Source: Ramlibacter sp. (GTDB lineage Bacteria > Pseudomonadota > Gammaproteobacteria > Burkholderiales > Burkholderiaceae_C). From it: a stretch of 64,000 bases of DNA. Below are positions 39,886 to 48,248 of this stretch, piece by piece; within the stretch, counting starts at the first letter, position 1, and each line of letters opens with the position of its first letter. The notes under the pieces are model-generated. The model was not told where the DNA came from, did not search any database, and saw only the letters and a program-made list of their open reading frames with translations. The stretch is taken from positions 1-64,000 of the forward strand of contig JACDFR010000008.1 in the NCBI GenBank assembly GCA_013815685.1. Reading direction: 5' to 3'. The position numbers and the translations under genes are program-made.

Positions 39886-40827
39886 TCATGCGGAGGCCTC
39901 TTCCTTGGTTTCGTCTTTTTTCACGTGCAGGCCGCATTCCTTGGCGGCCTCGTCTTCCCACCACCAGCGGCCAGCGCGGAAATCCTCGCCCAGGCTGATG
40001 GCGCGGGTGCAGGGCGCGCAGCCGATGCTGGGATAGAAATCGTCGTGCAGCGGGTTGTATTCGACCTTGTTGACGCTGATGTAGTGCCAGACGTCGCCCC
40101 AGGTCCAGTTGGCCAGGGGGTTGAACTTGATGCGGCCCGCGGCGGCTTGCCCGCCGATTGCCGATGCTTTGGCCTCGTCGCTGGTGTCTACAAGCGGCAC
40201 TTCGGCGCGAGCATTCGACTGCTCGCGGCGCAGGCCCGTGATCCAGGCACGCTTGCCGGCCAGCGCTCGCTCGAGCGGCTCGACCTTGCGGATATGGCAG
40301 CAGGCCTTGCGCAGCTCGATGCTCCTGTACATCGGCTCATTGCCTTCACGGGCGACGAACTCGATCACCGCTTCGTTCACCGGCCGGTACACGTTGACCG
40401 GCGCGCGAGAGGTCGCGCGGGTGCGCTCCAGCAGATCCAGTGTCTGATGGTGCAGCATGCCTGTCTCCAGGACGAAGATGGGGATGTCCAGTTGCAGGCT
40501 GTTGATCAGGTGCGTGATGACCACGTCCTCGGCACCGAGGCTGGAGGCCTGGGTGATGGGCGAGAAGTCGGCGAAGGCGCCTCGCAGCAGCTCTTGGGAT
40601 TCCGCCAGCTTGGCCTCGAAAGCCGCCGACGCGCGTGCGTGCAGGTCGATGGCACTGGAACGAGCCCCCACGCTTGTCACTTCGTGTACTGCGCTGCCCC
40701 CCGAGGGGGCTCTCGCGCCTTGGGACGGCCCAGCGGCGAGATATGTGGCCCCCACGCTTGTCACTTCGTGTACTGCGCTGCCCCCCGAGGGGGCCTTCGC
40801 GCCTTGGGACGGCCCGGCGGCGCTCAT
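39886..40827 (-). CDS. cysH: APS/PAPS reductase with an N-terminal repeat-derived insertion
   Basis: CysH reduces adenylylated sulfate to sulfite. The iron-sulfur cysteine pairs of the APS-reducing class are present (KACCHIRKVEP and GCAPCTRAI), as are SSLGAEDVVITHL and ITGLRREQSNARAEVP. The first 56 or so residues are not part of the enzyme. They translate two tandem copies of a dispersed intergenic repeat, giving AGPSQGAKAPSGGSAVHEV and AGPSQGARAPSGGSAVHEV with a 28-residue period. The native N-terminus seems to resume at SAIDLHARAS. The ATG at 40827 overlaps the DUF934 stop (ATGA) and has a GAGGG site, so the insertion is translated unless an internal start is used. Confidence 0.9.
   Translation of the reverse strand: MSAAGPSQGAKAPSGGSAVHEVTSVGATYLAAGPSQGARAPSGGSAVHEVTSVGARSSAIDLHARASAAFEAKLAESQELLRGAFADFSPITQASSLGAEDVVITHLINSLQLDIPIFVLETGMLHHQTLDLLERTRATSRAPVNVYRPVNEAVIEFVAREGNEPMYRSIELRKACCHIRKVEPLERALAGKRAWITGLRREQSNARAEVPLVDTSDEAKASAIGGQAAAGRIKFNPLANWTWGDVWHYISVNKVEYNPLHDDFYPSIGCAPCTRAISLGEDFRAGRWWWEDEAAKECGLHVKKDETKEEASA
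40664..40738. repeat. Dispersed repeat element inside cysH, copy 2
   Basis: This 75-bp copy has the same layout as 25969-26043 and is nearly identical to the copy at 40748-40822, with about three differences. It is separated from that copy by 9 bp. The offset of 84 bp equals 28 codons, so the pair keeps the cysH frame open. Confidence 0.92.
40748..40822. repeat. Dispersed repeat element inside cysH, copy 3
   Basis: This copy lies 2 codons inside the cysH start. Its CCCCCC-GAG-GGGGGC hairpin would form in the cysH mRNA close to the initiation region and could affect translation or mRNA stability. Confidence 0.92.
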
Positions 40828-41210
40828 GCCGCCCTCTTGAAAAACGGATGGACGTTCACGGCGTCGCCCTGGTAGAAGGCGGCATAGCGCTCGAACTGGT
40901 GCCGGGCCGCGGCCAGGTCCTGGTCGGCACGCAGCACCGCGCTGGAGAAACCCGTGCGCTCCATTTGAACCAGCTGGTCGATCAGCACTTCGCCAGTGGC
41001 GCGGATGTCACCGGTGAAGCCCAGGCGGCGGCGCAGCAGGAAGGCCTGGCTGAATGCCCGGCCGTCGGCGAATTTGGGAAAATGCAGATCGATGCGCTTC
41101 ACGCCGGCCAGCGAAATTTCGCGCGGATCGGCGTCGTTGGCCAGGGCGAGCACGCCCGCGCCTTCGGCCAGGTAGTCGTGCGCTGCGATGAGTTGCAGAT
41201 TCATGTTCAT
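40824..41210 (-). CDS. DUF934-family protein of the sulfite-reductase operon
   Basis: The 128-residue protein matches DUF934: LAGVKRIDLHFPKFADGRAF, SQAFLLRRRLGFTGDIRATG, VLIDQLVQMERTGF. The family is almost always encoded directly after a sulfite reductase gene in proteobacteria and is thought to assist it, but its biochemistry is not established. Its ATG overlaps the cysI stop by one base (TAATG), and its stop overlaps the cysH start by 4 nt. Confidence 0.9.
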   Translation of the reverse strand: MNMNLQLIAAHDYLAEGAGVLALANDADPREISLAGVKRIDLHFPKFADGRAFSQAFLLRRRLGFTGDIRATGEVLIDQLVQMERTGFSSAVLRADQDLAAARHQFERYAAFYQGDAVNVHPFFKRAA

Positions 41211-43066
41211 TACGCCGCCTGCTTTTCAGCGAAGCGCGCGGCATTCGCCGCGGTCTTGAAGGGTTCGAGGCCGACGCGCTTGAGCGTGGCGATGAAGGTT
41301 TCGGCCTTGCCGTCTAGCGCCTGACGTTGCCGGCGATACGTGTCGAGCACCGCTTCGATCACCTCCGGCACTTCGGCCGCGGAGAACGAAGGGCCCACCA
41401 CCTTGCCGGCCGCGGGCGCGCCGGACAGCGTGGAGCCATCGGAGCCGCCGAGCGTCACCTGGTACCACTCCTTGCCGTCCTTGTCGACGCCCAGGATGCC
41501 GATGTGGCCGCTGTGATGGTGGCCGCAGGAGTTTATGCAGCCGGAGATGTGCAGGTCGATCTCGCCGATGTCGTGCAGCTCGTCCAGGTCCTGGTAGCGC
41601 TGTGTGATGGCTTCGGCGATGGGCAACGAGCGGGCGTTCGCCAGCGAGCAGAAGTCGCCGCCGGGGCAGGCGATCATGTCGGTGAGCAGGCGGATGTTGG
41701 CCTTGGCCAGGCCGGACTTGCGGGCCGCATGCCACAGCTCGGGCAGGTCGTCCTGGTGCACCCAGGGCAAGAGCAGGTTCTGGTCGTGCGTGACGCGCGC
41801 TTCGCCGGCCGAGAAGCAGTCTGCCAGCTCGGCGGCGACGTCCAGCTGGGCGCCGGTGGCGTCGCCGGGGGCCTGGCCCAGGCGCTTGAACGACAAGGTC
41901 ACGGCGCGCAATTCGGCGTCCTTGTGCCCGGCCACGTTCTGCTGCAGCCAGCGGTCGTATTCCGGATCGGCCTCGGCGCCGGCGCGAACGATCTCGTGCA
42001 CCTTGGCTTCGGCGCCTGCCCGGGCGCGGTGGAGCGCGGGCGGCACGAACGAGGCGGCAACGCGGTCCAGTTCGGCCTGGGTGATGGTGTGCGGTGCGCC
42101 GTCCACTTCGATGATCTGCCTGTATTCGGCTTCCACCTCGTCGATATATCGCTGGCCTTCGGCCTTCACCAGGATCTTGATGCGCGCCTTGTACATGTTG
42201 TCGCGGCGGCCCCAGCGGTTGTACACGCGCACAACGGCTTCGAGGTAGTTGAGGATCTCGGCCCAGGGCAGGAATTCGCGGATCACCGTGGCGATGACCG
42301 GGGTGCGGCCCATGCCGCCGCCGACCAGCACGCGAAAGCCTACGTCGCCAGGGGCGACACCTTGTGTTGCATCGCCGGCCTCGCTTCTGACCAGGTGCAG
42401 GCCCACGTCATGCCAGAAGGTGGCGGCGCGGTCTTCGGCGGCGCCGGAAACGGCGATCTTGAACTTGCGCGGCAGGAACGCGAACTCGGGATGCAGCGTG
42501 CTCCACTGGCGCATGATTTCGCAGAAGGGGCGCGGATCGGCGATCTCGTCCACGGCGATGCCGGCGCGCTCGTCGCTGGTGATGTTGCGAATGCAGTTGC
42601 CGCTGGTCTGGATGCCATGCATGTTGACGCTGGCCAGCAGCTCCATGACGTCGGCGCTCTTGACCAGCGGGATCCAGTTGAACTGCACGTTCTGGCGGGT
42701 GGTGAAGTGGCCGTAACCCACCTTCAAATGCGAACGCACCGAGCCGCCACCGTAGCTGGGGGGCAGGGCCACGGGGCCCAGAATATCCTGCTTTTCCTGC
42801 GCGTCCTTGAAGATTTCGGCGGTCGGCTGGTCGTATTCGCGGGCGATCGTGGCCAGCACCCGCAGCTGGGCGCTGGAAATCTCGCCGTAGGGCACGGCGA
42901 TGCGCAGCATGGGTGCGTAGCGCTGGACGTACCAGCCGTTTTGCAGCCGCAGCGGGCGGAACTCATCGTCGCTCAGCTTGCCGGCGAGATTGCGCTCCAG
43001 TTGGTCGCGGTACTGCGCGGCCCGGTTCTTGACGAACTGCTTGTCGAATTCTGTGTACTGGTACAT
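41210..43066 (-). CDS. cysI: Assimilatory sulfite reductase, hemoprotein subunit
   Basis: The 618-residue siroheme/[4Fe-4S] enzyme reduces sulfite to sulfide. Two ferredoxin-like half-domains are visible, each with an SNC/TSGNCIRNITSDE-type siroheme loop. The cluster cysteines lie in CPGGDFCSLANA and SGCINSCGHHHSGHIG. The ATG at 43066 gives MYQYTEFDKQFVKNRAAQ; longer starts run through the exporter gene. No CysJ-type flavoprotein is nearby, so electrons may come from a ferredoxin such as FdxA encoded downstream. Confidence 0.94.
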   Translation of the reverse strand: MYQYTEFDKQFVKNRAAQYRDQLERNLAGKLSDDEFRPLRLQNGWYVQRYAPMLRIAVPYGEISSAQLRVLATIAREYDQPTAEIFKDAQEKQDILGPVALPPSYGGGSVRSHLKVGYGHFTTRQNVQFNWIPLVKSADVMELLASVNMHGIQTSGNCIRNITSDERAGIAVDEIADPRPFCEIMRQWSTLHPEFAFLPRKFKIAVSGAAEDRAATFWHDVGLHLVRSEAGDATQGVAPGDVGFRVLVGGGMGRTPVIATVIREFLPWAEILNYLEAVVRVYNRWGRRDNMYKARIKILVKAEGQRYIDEVEAEYRQIIEVDGAPHTITQAELDRVAASFVPPALHRARAGAEAKVHEIVRAGAEADPEYDRWLQQNVAGHKDAELRAVTLSFKRLGQAPGDATGAQLDVAAELADCFSAGEARVTHDQNLLLPWVHQDDLPELWHAARKSGLAKANIRLLTDMIACPGGDFCSLANARSLPIAEAITQRYQDLDELHDIGEIDLHISGCINSCGHHHSGHIGILGVDKDGKEWYQVTLGGSDGSTLSGAPAAGKVVGPSFSAAEVPEVIEAVLDTYRRQRQALDGKAETFIATLKRVGLEPFKTAANAARFAEKQAA

Positions 43067-43077
43067 GTTTCTTGGCT

Positions 43078-43869
43078 CTACAGGGTGATCAATCTGGCGC
43101 CGGCGTAGGCCAGCAGCACGGACAACAGCGAACGGATCAGGCGGTCGGGGGCATGACGCACCAGGCGCGAACCCAGCCAGATGCCGGGCAGCGAGCCCAC
43201 CAGCAGGGTGCCCAGCAGCGTCCAGTCGACCGAGCCGATGGAGGCATGGCCCAACCCGGCCACCAGCGTCAACGGAACCGCATAGGCAATGTCGGCGGCA
43301 ATGATGCGCGGCAACGGCAGCGCGGGATACAGCAGCATGAGGACCGTGACCCCGATGGCGCCGGCCCCCACCGAGGTCAGGGAGACCAGCGCGCCGATCG
43401 CCGCGCCGAACAGCACCGGCTGGCTCCAATGGCGCGGCCGTGTGGCCTGGGCGAGCTCGGCAGGCCCCAGGTGGCGGGGCGTGTTCTTTCCCTTGATCGC
43501 CTTGTACAAGGTGGCTGCGGCCGTGAGCAGCAGGGCTGCGCCCAAGGTCGTGGTCATCACTGCTTGCACCGCGGGGTTGGCTGGGCCGACGCGATGCAGG
43601 ACGAAGATAGTCACCAAAGCAGCCGGGATGCTGCCGGCCGACAGCAGGCCCACCACGGGCCAATCGATCGAACGGGAGCGGGCAAGCCCGAGCGAGCCGC
43701 CGAATTTGGTGGCCGCCGCGAAGAGCAGGTCGGTGCCGATGGCCAGGTAGGGCTTGACGCCGAAGCCGAAGATCAGCAACGGGGTCATCAGGGAGCCGCC
43801 GCCGACGCCCGTCAGGCCCACCACCAGGCCGACGACGAACCCGGCGAAGACAAAGGCGAAATCGTGCAT
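43078..43869 (-). CDS. TauE/SafE-family sulfite/organosulfonate exporter
   Basis: This 263-residue inner-membrane protein has about eight helices in two repeated halves: FVVGLVVGLTGVGGGSLMTP near the N-terminus and GALVSLTSVGAGAIGVTVLM in the middle. The repeated Gly-rich re-entrant segments are typical of the family. It is the first gene of the cysI-DUF934-cysH-cysD-cysN run, 11 bp ahead of cysI, so it probably removes excess sulfite or moves a sulfur anion. Confidence 0.9.
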   Translation of the reverse strand: MHDFAFVFAGFVVGLVVGLTGVGGGSLMTPLLIFGFGVKPYLAIGTDLLFAAATKFGGSLGLARSRSIDWPVVGLLSAGSIPAALVTIFVLHRVGPANPAVQAVMTTTLGAALLLTAAATLYKAIKGKNTPRHLGPAELAQATRPRHWSQPVLFGAAIGALVSLTSVGAGAIGVTVLMLLYPALPLPRIIAADIAYAVPLTLVAGLGHASIGSVDWTLLGTLLVGSLPGIWLGSRLVRHAPDRLIRSLLSVLLAYAGARLITL

Positions 43870-44063
43870 GGCCGCGACTTTAAGAGAAGCGCATATGGAG
43901 GCAAACTATTTTTTCGTTCGCGCCTTATGCGGATAAGCTTATGCGCGAGTACTGGCGCGGCTTTGCGCGGTACTAGAGGCCGATGCCGGATAAGGCCGTT
44001 TTCGGGGCGCAATCCCATGCCCCATAATTCGCGGCGTACTACCAACGTCAACACGTCTATTCA
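43870..44063. promoter_or_regulatory. Divergent promoter region of the sulfur-assimilation operon, with palindrome and direct repeats
   Basis: This 194-bp spacer between the exporter/cys operon and the receiver-domain gene is AT-rich in its left half. It holds a perfect palindrome ATAAGCTTAT (43933-43942) and two direct repeats of CTTATGCG (43924-43931 and 43938-43945). A related ATAAGCTTGTT sequence lies ahead of the sulfate-binding-protein remnant at 47937-47947. These may be sites for a CysB/Cbl-type regulator, which is an inference. Confidence 0.45.
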
Positions 44064-44806
44064 ATGGCTCAGCGGGTCTTCGTCAAGGTCACGGGGTTCA
44101 CGGATGTGGAGCGCCATGCCCTCAACACGATGTTCCGGCTCTCCGAGCAGCGGGGCACGGTCTATTCATTGTGGGACGCCGGCGCGCCCAAGCCGCCCAA
44201 GCTGGCCTTGATTGACGGGCAAAGCTACGAGGCCGGGCTGGAACTCGAGTCCCCGAGGAACCCGCTCCTGAAGCTCATCTGGGTGGGTGCCGTGGCGCCG
44301 GCCCGCGCCTGGCAGACTTTCCAGCGGCCATGTCATGGCTGGACGTGGTCAAGTCCATGGACGACTCGTTCGCCCCGCCGGAGCCGGTCGACTTCGACCT
44401 GGGGTTTGACGAGGATGCCGTGGACACGCGGCCACCGAACGATGCACCCGCCAAGCGCGCCTTGATCGCCAGCGCCGACCGCGACGAGCGGCTCTACTTG
44501 CGCGCCAAGCTGGCCCTGGCCGAGCTGACCCAGGCCGATGAAGCGGAAACCGGGGCCCAGGCACTGGAGCTGGCCCGAGCCCATTGTTACGCCGTCGCGC
44601 TGATCGACTTCGCGCTGCCGGATGTGGACGGCTGGGCCTTCCTCAAGGAATTGACCGAGTCCAGGCCGGCGATCGAGCACGTGATCGTGACCAAGGCGCG
44701 CGCTTCCGTGGGCGATCGGGCCCGCGGCTGGGTGGCGGGCGCCAAGGGCTTTTTCGACAAGCCGCCCCATCCGGGCAAGCTGCAGGATCTGCTACATAAA
44801 GTGTAG
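44064..44806 (+). pseudogene. Receiver-domain regulator split by a frameshift
   Basis: Frame 1 from the ATG at 44064 encodes MAQRVFVKVTGFTDVERHAL and continues credibly to TFQRP (about 44330), then becomes low-quality and stops at 44465. Frame 2 from 44330 continues with MSWLDVVKSMDDSF and a response-regulator receiver domain (Asp pair in ASADRDE, phosphoacceptor Asp in VALIDFALPDVDGW, conserved Lys in KGFFDKPPHPG) to 44806. Adding one base at CGGCC/ATG would fuse them into one protein of about 247 residues, as expected for this type of regulator. The second frame has no ribosome binding site. A real mutation, a sequence error or programmed shifting are all possible. Confidence 0.7.
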
Positions 44807-44812
44807 CAACGC

Positions 44813-46015
44813 TCAGGCTTCCTGCGCCTGCAGTTTCGCCAGTTCAAGTGGCTCGCGGGAGAGCCACCCCTGGCGCACGCCGACCAGGGTTTGCCGCGTC
44901 AGAGAACCCATCACCGGCAGTCTGGAGCCGACATTCATGAACAGGTCGCGCAACCAGGGCAGCAGCCACAGGTCGGACTGGAACAGCGGGGTCAGCCAGC
45001 GGCTGGCCTGGCCATAGAAATGCAGGTGCCCGCGCCGCAGCTGCGTGTAGCGCTCCAACGCCTGCGCCACCGGCAGGCCCTCGTTCAGGCAATCGCACAG
45101 CACCACCGCATCCAGCAGGGCCAGGTTGGTTCCCTGGCCCAACTGCGGGCTGGTGGCATGGGCGGCATCTCCCACCACCACGCAGCGGTCGGTGTGATAC
45201 GCCGGCATCACCACATCGTGATAGCGGGCCCAGGTGAGGTCTTCCAGCGAGTTGATCTGCTCCAGCAGGTCGCCGCAGCCAGGGTGCAGGGCCAGCACCT
45301 GGTGCTTGAAGGCTTCCAGCCCGGTATCACGCCAGATGCGGTATTGGTCGGCTCTCAGGCTCCAGAACAGGCTGACCACCGGCCCCTGGCCACCGGGTGC
45401 GAGCCCAGTGGGCATGATGCCGAGCATCTGACGGGCCCCGCGGTACCACTGCCACAGCGTTGAACCGTACTGCTGCTGCGGATCGCGCAGCACGGCCCAC
45501 ACCGCGCCCCAGGGGTAGAGGCGATCGCTGCAGGCCAGGCCGGTCTGGCCGCGCAATGAGGAACGGCTGCCATCCGCAATGACCACCAGGTCGTGGTCGG
45601 CTTGCAACGCCGACAGGTCGCGCACCTCATGGCCGGTAATCACCTCGACGCCGCAAGCCTGCGCCCGGCGCCATAGCGCGTCGAACAGTACTCCCCGGTG
45701 CAACCCCAGCCCGAAGGAGCCGGGCTGCCAGCGCTGGTAGCGGACATTGACGACGGGGCGCTGCCGGGCGGTGACACCCAGCAGATGATCCACCTTGGCG
45801 CCATGCGCAATGATCTCGTCATGAATGCCAAGCGCCCGCATCGCCGCGAGGCCGCTTGGCTGGATCAGGATGCCGGCGCCGAGCGATTCGGGCTTGTCGA
45901 ACTTCTCGTAAACGGTGACCCGGTGGCCGCAGCGCGCAAGCATGCAAGCGGTGGCGAGGCCGGCGAATCCGGACCCGAGCACGGCAACGCTGAGGGTCGG
46001 CAGGGAGGAGCTCAT
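44813..46015 (-). CDS. FAD-dependent monooxygenase
   Basis: The 400-residue protein belongs to the PheA/PHBH-type flavin monooxygenases. It has the N-terminal FAD motif VAVLGSGFAGLATACMLARC, the DLVVIADGSRSSLR (DG motif) near residue 150 and the second FAD motif RCVVVGDAAHATSPQLGQGT. The C-terminal helices (LTPLFQSDLWLLPWLRDLF) may contact the membrane. The substrate is unknown. Its ATG overlaps the mnmC stop by one base, so the two genes are linked. Confidence 0.9.
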   Translation of the reverse strand: MSSSLPTLSVAVLGSGFAGLATACMLARCGHRVTVYEKFDKPESLGAGILIQPSGLAAMRALGIHDEIIAHGAKVDHLLGVTARQRPVVNVRYQRWQPGSFGLGLHRGVLFDALWRRAQACGVEVITGHEVRDLSALQADHDLVVIADGSRSSLRGQTGLACSDRLYPWGAVWAVLRDPQQQYGSTLWQWYRGARQMLGIMPTGLAPGGQGPVVSLFWSLRADQYRIWRDTGLEAFKHQVLALHPGCGDLLEQINSLEDLTWARYHDVVMPAYHTDRCVVVGDAAHATSPQLGQGTNLALLDAVVLCDCLNEGLPVAQALERYTQLRRGHLHFYGQASRWLTPLFQSDLWLLPWLRDLFMNVGSRLPVMGSLTRQTLVGVRQGWLSREPLELAKLQAQEA

Positions 46016-47640
46016 CAGCCAATGCTAACAAGCTCGGCAGATCGACGCTTTCTGGCGTCCAGGGCCTGGGCCAGCTTGTGTTCCAGCGGCAGCGGCTCGC
46101 CATGCAGCCGTGCCGCCAGCAACTCGGCGCACAGTGGCGCGAAGGTCAGGCCGCGCGAGCCCATCGCGGTGCTGACCCAAAGGCCGCGAGCCAGCTCCGC
46201 GAGCAGCGGCCGCCGGTCCGTGGTGGCGCAGCGCACACCGGTCCAGGCGTGGACTGCGCCCGCCGCGAACTGCGGCGCCAGCTGCCGGGCGATCTCGGGC
46301 GCCAAGGCGGCCAAACGCGCAAGGTTTGCAGAGTGGTCCGCCGCACGCGATTCAAGGCCGGTGTCGTCGCGGTCATAAGTCGAGCCGGTGAGCCACACGG
46401 GGCGACCTTGCAAGGGAACCGCAGGGATGAAGTGGCCGTTGCCCTTGAGGGGAAAGGCCGGCAGCTCCAGCGCGGCATCGTGGAGCGCCCACGAGACCTG
46501 GCCCCGCACCGGGCTTAGCGCAATGCCGTCGTCCAGCAACGCGCTGGACGCATGTGCTGCCGCCACGACAACCAGCCGCGCGCTTGTGATGCGCTGGCCT
46601 TGCGCATCCCACAGCTGCCAGCCTTCTTCGAGTCTTTCAAGACGGCCGACGCGAGTGGACCCGCGCCACTCAATGCCGGGCCGTGCCAGCCAGGCTCGGA
46701 CCAGCGTCGCGGGCTTGATCCACGCGGCCTGCTCATGCCAGAGATCGAATCCGTCGCGCTTTTCCATGGCCCCGCTGAGCTGCCAATCGCCTTCGTGCAG
46801 CAAGGCCTTGGCCTGCTGCAGCGTCAGGCGCACCCCGCAACGCGAAAGCCGGGAGAGCAGGTTGTCGTCCGGCGAGTGGTTCGGGGCCAGCAGCCCGGCC
46901 GGCAGGCCGGAAGCGGCTGCGGCCGGCGTGTCCGCTGCGTCAAGTACGGTCACTCGCCAGCCGCGCCGCGCCAGGCTTGCGGCTACCGAAGCGCCCGCCA
47001 GCCCGGAGCCGATCACCGCGCAATGGCCTGGCGTGACGGCACTTTCCGTGCGACGGGCCTTGGGCTCCCAGGCCGGCGAAAAGAAGCCCCCTGCCCGCCG
47101 GAGGGAAAAACCGCACTGGACGAGGTGCCCGCGCATGTCGCCCGCGAGCGATTCGCCGGCAATGCCCGTTCCGCGCCTGCAGTGCCGGGCCAGGGCCTTG
47201 AGCGTGTGCAGGTCCCATGCCTGCGCTGCGAGAAACACGGAATCGGCAGTGAAGGGTTCCTTGCGAAGCGCATGTCGCACATCCCGCACATGCAGCGTGA
47301 GCAGAACGTGCCCTTCCTCGAACACCAGGCGATGGACGCCTGGCAGCAGCGCGGACCATTGCGTGGCCAATTCCCGGGTGAGGGACACGAGTTCCGGACA
47401 GGCCGGGGTGCTGCGCAGCAGGTCTTCAGCCGTCACCGGCGCGGCATCGATAGCGACGTAGTGCAGCAGGCGAGGGCGCTGGGAATCCTGCTTCCAGGCT
47501 AGCCAAGCCGCCAGGAAGTTCAGCCCGGCCCCGAAGCCGGTTTCGAGGATGCGCCACTGCGGCTGGCCCGCCCAGGCGCCGGGCAAGCCGCACCCGCCCA
47601 GGAAGAGATGGCGGGCTTGTTCAAGCCCGCGAGCATTCAT
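46015..47640 (-). CDS. mnmC: MnmC-like tRNA 5-methylaminomethyl-2-thiouridine biosynthesis protein, methyltransferase half apparently degenerate
   Basis: MnmC normally has an N-terminal methyltransferase and a C-terminal FAD oxidase that finish mnm5s2U34 in tRNA. The C-terminal oxidase domain looks intact ([71 protein letters not shown]). The N-terminal half has problems. The frame begins at [16 protein letters not shown], so about 30 residues found in homologues are absent. The catalytic DGF-x-P segment after SVFL is replaced by [10 protein letters not shown], and the later TW-region reads [14 protein letters not shown]. The ATG overlaps the yggX stop. It probably acts only as the oxidase, which is an inference. 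Confidence 0.8.
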   Translation of the reverse strand: MNARGLEQARHLFLGGCGLPGAWAGQPQWRILETGFGAGLNFLAAWLAWKQDSQRPRLLHYVAIDAAPVTAEDLLRSTPACPELVSLTRELATQWSALLPGVHRLVFEEGHVLLTLHVRDVRHALRKEPFTADSVFLAAQAWDLHTLKALARHCRRGTGIAGESLAGDMRGHLVQCGFSLRRAGGFFSPAWEPKARRTESAVTPGHCAVIGSGLAGASVAASLARRGWRVTVLDAADTPAAAASGLPAGLLAPNHSPDDNLLSRLSRCGVRLTLQQAKALLHEGDWQLSGAMEKRDGFDLWHEQAAWIKPATLVRAWLARPGIEWRGSTRVGRLERLEEGWQLWDAQGQRITSARLVVVAAAHASSALLDDGIALSPVRGQVSWALHDAALELPAFPLKGNGHFIPAVPLQGRPVWLTGSTYDRDDTGLESRAADHSANLARLAALAPEIARQLAPQFAAGAVHAWTGVRCATTDRRPLLAELARGLWVSTAMGSRGLTFAPLCAELLAARLHGEPLPLEHKLAQALDARKRRSAELVSIG

Positions 47641-47909
47641 TCGCTGGGTGGCACATAGCCCTGGGCCACATCGGCGCCGGAGCCGAAGAAATGGTTCTCC
47701 ATCTGCCGGGCCAGGTATTGGCGGGCGCGCGCATCTGCCAGGTTGAGGCGGTTTTCATTGACCAGCATGGTCTGCTGCTTGAGCCAGGCGGCCCAGGCCT
47801 CCTTGCTCACGCTCGCATAGATGCGCTTGCCGAGCTCACCCGGATAGGGAGGGAAATCGAGCCCTTCGGCTTCTTTGCCGAGCTTGATGCATTGGACGGT
47901 ACGGGCCAT
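47637..47909 (-). CDS. yggX: Probable Fe(2+)-trafficking / oxidative damage protection protein
   Basis: This 90-residue cytoplasmic protein matches the YggX family closely ([58 protein letters not shown]). Members protect iron-sulfur enzymes from oxidative damage, and the single conserved Cys7 is present. GAGG precedes the ATG at 47909. Its stop overlaps the mnmC start by 4 nt. Confidence 0.95.
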   Translation of the reverse strand: MARTVQCIKLGKEAEGLDFPPYPGELGKRIYASVSKEAWAAWLKQQTMLVNENRLNLADARARQYLARQMENHFFGSGADVAQGYVPPSE

Positions 47910-47941
47910 GGAGACGCCTCTTGGGATGGTTTGGCAATAAG

Positions 47942-47959
47942 CTTGTTCGAATAAACAAG
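47942..47959. promoter_or_regulatory. Inverted repeat CTTGTT-N6-AACAAG ahead of the sbp remnant
   Basis: A perfect 6-bp inverted repeat with a 6-bp spacer lies between yggX and the sulfate-binding-protein remnant, in an AT-rich stretch. Together with the adjoining ATAAGC it resembles the motif upstream of the cys operon. It may be a surviving sulfur-regulon control site that now drives no complete gene. Confidence 0.45.
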
Positions 47960-48038
47960 TGAAAACTAAGTCGTTCCAGTTTCGAAGCGGGACTTACAGA
48001 ATCGGCCTGTCGATGTTCAGGAAGCCCCAAAGAAACTT

Positions 48039-48230
48039 ATGAACCTGCGCCGCGACTTTATCAAGATTCCGCTGGCATCTGCCCTGGCGGGTGCCTTGAC
48101 CCTGGCGGCATTGCCGTCCACGGCCCAGCAACCGGTCACGCTGCTGAACGCGTCCTATGACCCAACGCGCGGCTGGAGCGGCGCTCAGCCATCGGACGCT
48201 GAGCCGTTCTACCGCTTGGCGCGCGGGTGA
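48039..48230 (+). pseudogene. 5' remnant of a sulfate ABC transporter substrate-binding protein gene
   Basis: The frame encodes MNLRRDFIKIPLASALAGAL, then a signal peptide ending near STAQQ, and QPVTLLNASYDPTR. That is the start of a periplasmic sulfate-binding protein of the Sbp/CysP family, which normally continues for about 300 more residues. After SYDPTR (about 48166) the similarity ends; unrelated residues run to a stop at 48230, and the glycogen operon's terminal gene begins 18 bp later. The 3' nine-tenths of the gene have been deleted, probably at the junction with the glycogen cluster. Confidence 0.8.
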
Positions 48231-48248
48231 AGGGCTCGGCTGCCCCAG

